Source: Nitrososphaeraceae archaeon (GTDB taxonomy: Archaea; Thermoproteota; Nitrososphaeria; Nitrososphaerales; Nitrososphaeraceae). Taken from it: a stretch of DNA of 32,611 nt. Location of the stretch: the NCBI GenBank assembly GCA_025449515.1, contig JANWJI010000052.1, forward strand, positions 1 through 32,611. The letters are read 5' to 3'. A program made the translations under genes and the position numbers. Of this stretch, positions 27,319 to 32,611 are shown in pieces; the stretch's first letter is position 1, and each line of letters starts with the position of its first letter. The notes under the pieces are model-generated. The model saw only the letters and a program-made list of their open reading frames with translations. It had not been told where the DNA came from and ran no database searches.

Positions 27319-27786
27319 GTGGATTGTTTTAATGGGATTTACAAAACTTACAGAATAATTATGTATTACGAATCCGATCAAGGCCCCTTACCACTAGACC
27401 TTGCAGTTTCTAATATGTTGGAAACTGATTATTCTGGCGCTACAAATCAAATACTAAATATCGAAGTAGAACAGCATGTCCTTTTAGATGATGGGACGTT
27501 CGTTAACACCGGATCGGAAATGTGTAGAATTGAAAATGAGAAGCGACGCACTGAAATACATACCTTCCAAAGAGAACACTCAACCAATAGTCATGATAGC
27601 TCGGAGGACATCGGTCATACTACACTAACAGCGTCACACGAGTTTGATCCAGGTCTTCATTCAGTATCGGAAAAACCGTTTGAACCTACTACAAAGTTAG
27701 TAGATTCAAACTTTTTTTTAGAAGAATCTTGCCAAAGTAGAAAGGTCAATATAAAACAGACATCTATTTTGGAATTCATTGGATAA
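27319..27786 (+). CDS. Unknown protein with C-terminal PIP-box (possible PCNA partner)
   Basis: 155 aa from a GTG at 27319 preceded by AGGAGG 11 nt upstream, one of the few clear Shine-Dalgarno sites in the window. An ATG at 27361 (141 aa) is the alternative. Residues ~18-75 look folded (LPLDLAVSNMLETDY, LNIEVEQHVLLDDGTFVNTG). About 76-140 are polar, rich in Ser, Glu, His and Thr, and probably disordered. The last residues are KQTSILEFIG, matching the Q-x-x-hydrophobic-x-x-aromatic PCNA-interacting motif at the extreme C-terminus, the usual place in archaeal replication and repair proteins. No domain family is recognised and no partner gene is next to it. Confidence 0.6.
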   Translation: MDCFNGIYKTYRIIMYYESDQGPLPLDLAVSNMLETDYSGATNQILNIEVEQHVLLDDGTFVNTGSEMCRIENEKRRTEIHTFQREHSTNSHDSSEDIGHTTLTASHEFDPGLHSVSEKPFEPTTKLVDSNFFLEESCQSRKVNIKQTSILEFIG

Positions 27787-28375
27787 TGTAACGTTAGTTG
27801 GTTGACCTCATATTTACAGGAGGAAAAGAACAATTCATCAATCTCATCTCTTGTTCTGATTGATCCCATACCAAATAATCTCTGCAGCTTAGAATGTAAT
27901 CTCTATAATTTGATCATATGCACATAATCACAAACGGCAATTTTGACTTGATAATCTGTAGCTGAAAATTATGCTAGAATCACTTGTATTTAGGACCCAA
28001 ATCTTATACAAACAATTGGTGAAATTACTGCAACGTTGTAGCTAGTGTATAGCATTTTAGGTAAGATCATAATAACGATGTAGTGTGTCTGGGCAACTCT
28101 AATGGGTTCTGATCCTCTTTATTGTAATGTAACTGCTTGACTCTCGAGGTATCTTTTTTACAATGTAGGATTGATAGTATGAAAGCTTAGGTAAGAGCTG
28201 AGAGCAGCATCACATAGGAATGAGTGCGATTGCAAACAAATAATGGTCATTAAATCGTTTTGCTTTCATGTAATTTTGACCGATTTTCACCATATACTTG
28301 TAAAGGGAATGATGCTTTCTACTGGGTCAAATCGTTATTCCGGACCTCAGCAACAAAAATATAGAGAACAATCTC
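27787..28375. other. Intergenic stretch, nothing recognised
   Basis: About 590 nt of A+T-rich DNA without a supported gene. Confidence 0.4.
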
Positions 28376-28522
28376 ATGAACCATGTGCCTAGTCATGGAG
28401 ATTGTGATGCAAGCACGATGCGATGGTATTGCAATTATTGGATGACTAAAGAAGAATGGTTGGACATTCATGATTACTCTCCCACAGACGTCGTACTTAC
28501 GCATCAAGATTCAGAACAGTAG
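28376..28522 (+). CDS. Possible small Trp-rich protein (48 aa)
   Basis: From ATG 28376 to TAG 28520-28522. It reads MNHVPSHGDCDASTMRWYCN, then YWMTKEEWLDIHDYSP and an acidic end. Three Trp, two Cys and four His in 48 residues are not what random A+T-rich DNA gives, and the WMTKEEWLDIHDYSP segment looks like a real helix-turn. Not in the track, where only the antisense ORF 28319-28507 is listed. No promoter is obvious; unknown family. Confidence 0.42.
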   Translation: MNHVPSHGDCDASTMRWYCNYWMTKEEWLDIHDYSPTDVVLTHQDSEQ

Positions 28523-28760
28523 TAATCCCTGTCCAGCCAATTCTTAGTCGCAGCGTGAGGCTCAGACTCGATTTAGAATTTCATTCCAAGGGAGGTAGTA
28601 ATCTGGTATAAGAGTAGTAGAATGTTAGTCAGTAAAGTACATTTGCCAGTCTATAAGATGTCTAGAGATGGAAATGTTGTTGAATGACTGAGTTTTGTAG
28701 TGAGAGCTGAGATGCACTTACCTCGTTTTACCGTAGTACCGAAGTCCTGGTCCAATGATT

Positions 28761-30302
28761 TCATGATGGTTCTGTGTGTATTATAACCCTAGAGGCCCCT
28801 GTTTCCCTAATTATCAAATTCTGAACAGACGTAGCGATTTTGTGTGCATCTTCTATCGTAGTGACACCACCATCGTGTAATGCTTCAATCCTTATTGTCA
28901 AAGTTATATGGATATCATGATTCATATCTATCACGCCAATATCTTCGCAATCAATAACTCCTGAGACTGAAATGGCTGATCTTCGAATATTCTCTAAATA
29001 GGCAGTATTTGCTTGTTTTTCTATTCCCATTGTTATGTCTTTCACGACTTCGGTTTCGATATGTGTTGTAATATTCAGTATTTCAGGAATTTCATATTTA
29101 ATCCGCCTCTCAAATTCGTCTACCGTTCTATGCGCAGCTTTAAGCACTAGGGTGTTATTCATTTGTACGTCTAGATACAGATGAAGTAATGTTGCCTTTT
29201 TGCTAATGGCACTTGTATTCCCATTCTGGAGCTTATTATGCATAACCCTGTATCGTCTACCGATATCTGGATTTTGGATCCTTGAAAAGTAAATAGAATG
29301 AATATTAGTAATCCCTTCAGTTTCAGCCGCAATCAGTCTTATCCTATCACTTATTGTCTCATTGCCAGATTCTATTGCATCCACATGTACTAGAACATCC
29401 GAATTCGGGAGCGCCTCCCTGATCTTGTTTTCTACTTTCGTTGCTACCTTATGCGCCCTCGCATGCGTACATGTTCTTGGGACTTCTATGTGCATATCGA
29501 CAAAGTCCTTTGTACCGATTCTTCTGACGCGTATATCGTGAGCACTATTTACTCCCTCCAACCCAGAAACAGTCTCTACTACACGTTGATAGACTCCTTT
29601 GGGAGCTTTATCAAGCAATATGTCGAGTGTTCTTCTTCCTAGTCCCAACGAAGTATAAATTATCATTGCTGCTATAGTCAGCGCTACATAGGCATCGATA
29701 TTTTCAATCGGAAAAATCGATGCTAGAATCAAACCGATGATAACAATCCCTGACGAAAACATATCTGCCTTGAAATGGATAGCGTCAGCTTCTAACGCTT
29801 GGCTACCAAATCTTCTTGCAGTCTTGCTCAATGTACTATACCTTAAATAATCTACACACAAGGATATGATCATAATCCCGAACGAAAAAATTGTTATCTC
29901 TGGTTGAACTGTCTTGAAGAATATTCGTTCCAATGCCTCGTAACAAACCCAGGTAGCAGTAGCAAACAGGAGACCAATCTGAACAACACTTGAAATGCTT
30001 TCAAATTTTGCATAACCATAGGTGTACTTCATATCAGGAGGCCGCGCAACCATATGGATAGCGTACAACGTCATGATAGCTGCGATTACGTCGAGACCGG
30101 AGTGCATCGCCTCTGTTAATATACTAAGACTGTTTGTAGAAACTCCGACTAAAAGTTTTAGAACAGTCAGCCCTACAGAAAACAAAATCGAGGTCAACGC
30201 TACCTTAAATTTGGTATTAAATATATCACCGTCGTTAACTGAAACATCTACTGTCTCACCGTTGTCTTCCTGACGGTCGTGATAGTTGTCTCCATTAACC
30301 AC
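28761..30302 (-). CDS. Cation diffusion facilitator (CDF) metal exporter with extended C-terminal region
   Basis: 513 aa, much longer than the usual ~300. It exports divalent metal ions in exchange for protons. Residues ~32-225 hold six membrane helices. The metal site is H67xxxD71 in TM2 (EAMHSGLD) and H176xxxD180 in TM5 (DAIHFKAD), the His-Asp/His-Asp set that favours Zn. The cytoplasmic part has one standard dimerisation module (~238-312, ending VLVHVDAIES). Two more copies of similar alpha-beta pattern follow (~313-410, and ~415-513 ending RVIIHTEPS). The GTG start at 30302 is the only start before TM1 with a TATA box at the right distance (32 nt). The gene is separated from the downstream regulator gene by 141 nt. 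Confidence 0.9.
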   Translation of the reverse strand: MVNGDNYHDRQEDNGETVDVSVNDGDIFNTKFKVALTSILFSVGLTVLKLLVGVSTNSLSILTEAMHSGLDVIAAIMTLYAIHMVARPPDMKYTYGYAKFESISSVVQIGLLFATATWVCYEALERIFFKTVQPEITIFSFGIMIISLCVDYLRYSTLSKTARRFGSQALEADAIHFKADMFSSGIVIIGLILASIFPIENIDAYVALTIAAMIIYTSLGLGRRTLDILLDKAPKGVYQRVVETVSGLEGVNSAHDIRVRRIGTKDFVDMHIEVPRTCTHARAHKVATKVENKIREALPNSDVLVHVDAIESGNETISDRIRLIAAETEGITNIHSIYFSRIQNPDIGRRYRVMHNKLQNGNTSAISKKATLLHLYLDVQMNNTLVLKAAHRTVDEFERRIKYEIPEILNITTHIETEVVKDITMGIEKQANTAYLENIRRSAISVSGVIDCEDIGVIDMNHDIHITLTIRIEALHDGGVTTIEDAHKIATSVQNLIIRETGASRVIIHTEPS

Positions 30303-30328
30303 GATTAGAGTAAGAATTGGTTTATTGA

Positions 30329-30337
30329 CTTATATAG
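30329..30337 (-). promoter_or_regulatory. TATA box of the CDF gene
   Basis: CTATATAAG on the minus strand, about 31 nt before the GTG start. Confidence 0.6.
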
Positions 30338-30443
30338 ATTATTAGTATGACGAATACTTGTAAATATACGAACTAGGTAAAAGCACGATATGATGAAATA
30401 TGGCTGTAATCAGCTTTCTAGATATCGATTCTAATTATTTAAT

Positions 30444-31352
30444 TTACTTCATATTTCTCAATTCTTTCTCAGTCCAGTTAATTAAAGATTGCAAGTCATT
30501 TGTTGTAAAATCTACGCCTATACGTTCAGATAGTGATTCCAATTCGGGGATAGTCATTGTCACTATCCGCAATTTTCCTTTTAGTCTATCCTTAATGGAA
30601 ACCGCAGCTGTAGCTAAGAACCTTAATGAGCTTTCTTTAGAAGAGCAAATAATTATAACCATGAAGCCTATCTTGTTGCTCCAAGTTCTAAGAATAAATC
30701 GCTGAATATCAATGTCAAAGAACGGATCCAGTTCGTCTTCTACGTTACCGACGAAGATTGAATGGCCACCAAGCATCTGGTACGCTAAAGCTGCAAATTT
30801 TGCATAATATGTAGCTTCTTCAGAACCAGCTACAGACATTGCGAAAACTTCTTGCTTTATACACTCTCTAGTTAAATTGAATTTCAAAAGCTCTGAAATT
30901 TCCATAATGACGTTGATAAGGTAGATTTTTTCGGTCTTGCCAAGTTTGCTTCTATCGTAAAGTTCCTTTATCGTATTTAGAGTTGGCAGAATTACGTCTA
31001 ACAAAATCCTTACTCTATCTGCTTGTGAATTAATTATATTCATCATGATCCTTCGAGCAGAATCTTCATTGCCGACCAATATTGCTTCCATAAATCTCTG
31101 CTGAATTTCGAAATATTCCATAGGATATGCAAAATCGGCTGCTCCTTGCTCGAGTGACCACACATTTACTGAGCCTAATTTCTTTTTTTTTATTAATCCG
31201 ATGGTATAGAGAAGATCCAAATATTTTGTGATTGTCATCCTATTAATCCCAGTCTTGCGTGCTAACTCTATTCCAGACATTCCAGTGTTATCGCTTTGGA
31301 GCACGTTAATGATTCGCCGCTTAACTTCCTCTAGTGTATACCTCCTAAACAT
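30444..31352 (-). CDS. Winged-helix regulator with B12-binding-like sensor domain
   Basis: 302 aa. Residues 1-70 are a winged helix: TGMSGIELARKTGINRMTIT is the helix-turn-helix and LIKKKKLGSVNVWSLEQG the wing. Residues ~85-165 form a helical bundle whose pattern (FMEAILVGNEDSARRIMMNI, DVILPTLNTIKELYDRSKLG) resembles the four-helix cap of B12-binding proteins such as CarH/LitR. Residues ~170-270 then follow the B12 Rossmann order: VFAMSVAGSEEATYYAKFAA, MLGGHSIFVGNVEDELDP, IGFMVIIICSSKES. The DxHxxG cobalamin-ligand motif is absent. It may sense another ligand or only dimerise. The gene lies downstream of the ACT-domain gene (33-nt gap) on the same strand, and upstream of the CDF gene. The domain call past the winged helix is inference. 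Confidence 0.72.
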   Translation of the reverse strand: MFRRYTLEEVKRRIINVLQSDNTGMSGIELARKTGINRMTITKYLDLLYTIGLIKKKKLGSVNVWSLEQGAADFAYPMEYFEIQQRFMEAILVGNEDSARRIMMNIINSQADRVRILLDVILPTLNTIKELYDRSKLGKTEKIYLINVIMEISELLKFNLTRECIKQEVFAMSVAGSEEATYYAKFAALAYQMLGGHSIFVGNVEDELDPFFDIDIQRFILRTWSNKIGFMVIIICSSKESSLRFLATAAVSIKDRLKGKLRIVTMTIPELESLSERIGVDFTTNDLQSLINWTEKELRNMK

Positions 31353-31385
31353 AAGCTGCTCAAGTTTAATACATGTTAAAACCTT

Positions 31386-32096
31386 TTAGTGATTATTGTT
31401 CCTATATTGTCGCACTTGAGAAATTAGTTTGGTAATTGCATCGAAAGCCCCTCCTACATCATTCATCTTTACTATCATTATAGTATCAGTATGACAGCTT
31501 ACCGTATCTTCTATGTTAATGTGTCTCCTCGAAATCTGATTGTAGAATGCAATAGCGCAACCTGGTGTTTTAATAATTTGTTCCGGACTGTGAACTATAA
31601 TCGCTGCCAAATCTTCATCAATTTCCAATATATCATAATCTGCGAATAGCTCTCTTACGGAATTTAATAGCTTATCGTCAAAAACCAAAGTTATTGATGA
31701 GATACTTTCAGAAACACTTATGAAGCTATTGACATTCTTTGTGAGTGCCTTCGCAACCCTCTCTACTGTTCGCTTACTTTTGACAGTAGAGATCTTGGCA
31801 ACATCGGTTTTGACACTAATCGTGCTCTCAAGTAGGATTGAAGAAATTACGTGATCATGAACGTGATAAAATTTTCTCGCCCGTTTTATAGCGGTGACAA
31901 CGCTTTCCATGTTTATCTCCCTTCCTAACAATTTTTCGATTTCAGGTTTGATCACTCTTGACAGACCGCTAAAATTGCAATAGTTATTTTGGAGGCAGTC
32001 TTGATAAGACAGATCGGTGGCAATGATGTCATTTACAATGCTAGTTATCGATTTTTGTCCGACCAAGGTTGGTCTAATATTACGCATTTTGGTCAT
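31386..32096 (-). CDS. ACT-domain protein, predicted regulator of amino acid metabolism (COG2150-like)
   Basis: 236 aa. The N-terminal ~100 residues are helical (VNDIIATDLSYQDCLQNNYC, SRVIKPEIEKLLGREINMES), resembling an HTH-like or dimerisation part. Residues ~125-230 contain an ACT pair: SISSITLVFDDKLLNSVREL, EDLAAIIVHSPEQIIKTPG, then NIEDTVSCHTDTIMIVKMND. The architecture matches archaeal proteins described as amino-acid-metabolism regulators with ACT domains. It diverges from argG over 48 nt with a shared A+T-rich promoter, so control of arginine (or LysW-linked) synthesis is a reasonable guess. The ATG at 32087 (codon 4) fits the TATA distance better than 32096. Confidence 0.75.
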   Translation of the reverse strand: MTKMRNIRPTLVGQKSITSIVNDIIATDLSYQDCLQNNYCNFSGLSRVIKPEIEKLLGREINMESVVTAIKRARKFYHVHDHVISSILLESTISVKTDVAKISTVKSKRTVERVAKALTKNVNSFISVSESISSITLVFDDKLLNSVRELFADYDILEIDEDLAAIIVHSPEQIIKTPGCAIAFYNQISRRHINIEDTVSCHTDTIMIVKMNDVGGAFDAITKLISQVRQYRNNNH

Positions 32097-32106
32097 CCTT
32101 GATCAT

Positions 32107-32117
32107 AAAATATAAAT
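32107..32117. promoter_or_regulatory. Shared TATA element between the ACT-domain gene and argG
   Basis: AAAATATAAAT, centred about 33 nt before the argG ATG and about 25 nt before codon 4 (ATG 32087) of the divergent ACT-domain gene. One element may serve both directions or make them compete. Confidence 0.5.
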
Positions 32118-32144
32118 GTAGCGTTATTACTGGGAACGCCTTGT

Positions 32145-32611
32145 ATGGCAATCAATAAAGTTATACTAGCATATTCTGGCGGATTAGATACCTCAGTTTG
32201 TGTACGTTACTTGCAGAAGCTGAATAATCTAGACGTCGTAACGCTTACCGTAGACTGTGGTCAAGATGAGGACTTTGCCAATCTGGAACAAAAGGCGATC
32301 TCCTTAGGTGTCGTTAAACACATACATATCGATGCAAAAAAAGAATTCGCTGCAAGTTACATTTCACGATCAATACGAGCAAATGGACTCTATCAGGGAA
32401 AGTACCCTCTTGCAACTGCACTAGCAAGGCCTCTAATAGCTACAAAGCTTGTAGATATTGCGCATCAGGAACATGCCAAGGTTGTTGCCCATGGTTGTAC
32501 CGGAAAGGGAAATGATCAAATTCGATTTGATGTGACTATTCGAAGTCTAGATCCAAATTTAAAGATTGTCGCGCCAATTAGAGATATGAATTTGACTAGG
32601 GATATTGAATT
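32145..32611 (+). CDS. argG: Argininosuccinate synthase, 5' part (cut by window end)
   Basis: 155 codons are in the window; the gene continues past it (family length ~400). It joins citrulline and aspartate with ATP hydrolysis to AMP in arginine synthesis. [14 protein letters not shown] (residues ~6-19) is the N-type ATP-pyrophosphatase P-loop. [13 protein letters not shown] and [16 protein letters not shown] are the citrulline/aspartate-binding signatures. The ATG at 32145 is supported by the TATA element. It is not listed in the ORF track because it has no stop in the window. Confidence 0.95.
   Translation, partial: MAINKVILAYSGGLDTSVCVRYLQKLNNLDVVTLTVDCGQDEDFANLEQKAISLGVVKHIHIDAKKEFAASYISRSIRANGLYQGKYPLATALARPLIATKLVDIAHQEHAKVVAHGCTGKGNDQIRFDVTIRSLDPNLKIVAPIRDMNLTRDIE

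Noticed and set aside
28319-28507. 62-aa minus-strand ORF
   Set aside because: Shadow of the more protein-like plus-strand frame at 28376-28522.

Overview
The window looks like the chromosome of a group I.1b (Nitrososphaera/Nitrosocosmicus-type) ammonia-oxidizing archaeon. Three ammonia monooxygenase genes are recognisable (amoA, amoX, amoB). The rest also fits: archaeal ribosomal protein S15, a KEOPS Pcc1 subunit, two-subunit 2-oxoacid:ferredoxin oxidoreductase, archaeal TATA boxes 25-35 nt before (nearly) leaderless starts, and an intron-bearing tRNA. The DNA is A+T-rich with long non-coding stretches holding decayed mobile elements. That resembles soil Nitrosocosmicus-like genomes, but the genus is an inference.

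Layout. 1-9 kb: a dead IS4/IS5-type transposase, a GT2-GtrA membrane glycosyltransferase, an APC permease fused to two universal stress domains, several very small (often Cys-containing) genes, and long gaps. 9.5-11.7 kb: a radical SAM protein and two small membrane proteins on the minus strand that are candidates for the recently proposed AMO subunits AmoY/AmoZ. 11.75-15.1 kb: a tightly packed information-processing operon rps15, recJ/Cdc45-like DHH protein, pcc1, serS, with two overlapping junctions. 15.25-17.5 kb: the amo locus, with amoB on the minus strand, divergent from amoX and amoA, each with its own TATA box. amoC is not in the window. 17.7-18.4 kb: a decayed IS6-type transposase. 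18.5-21.4 kb: the 2-oxoacid:ferredoxin oxidoreductase operon. 21.5-23.35 kb: a Cys-rich microprotein and the PLP synthase pair pdxS-pdxT. 23.4-25.0 kb: tRNA-Leu(UAA) that appears to carry two introns, tRNA-Thr(GGU), an inverted partial copy of that tRNA-Thr, a decayed open frame and a decayed HNH endonuclease. 25.5-28.5 kb: a CBS-pair protein, a zinc-ribbon/Lys-tail protein, an unknown protein ending in a PCNA-interaction (PIP) motif, and a possible 48-aa protein. 28.7-32.6 kb: a CDF metal exporter with three C-terminal modules, a winged-helix regulator with a B12-domain-like sensor fold, an ACT-domain protein, and divergently argG (cut by the window end).

How it fits together: the window joins energy metabolism (AMO), central carbon (OFOR), cofactor (PLP) and arginine synthesis with core translation and tRNA-modification genes. 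The items most worth a second look are the candidate extra AMO subunits, the catalytically degenerate RecJ/Cdc45-like protein, the two-intron tRNA-Leu, the PIP-box orphan, the B12-like regulator lacking the cobalamin ligand, and a set of unannotated small proteins that the ORF track misses.
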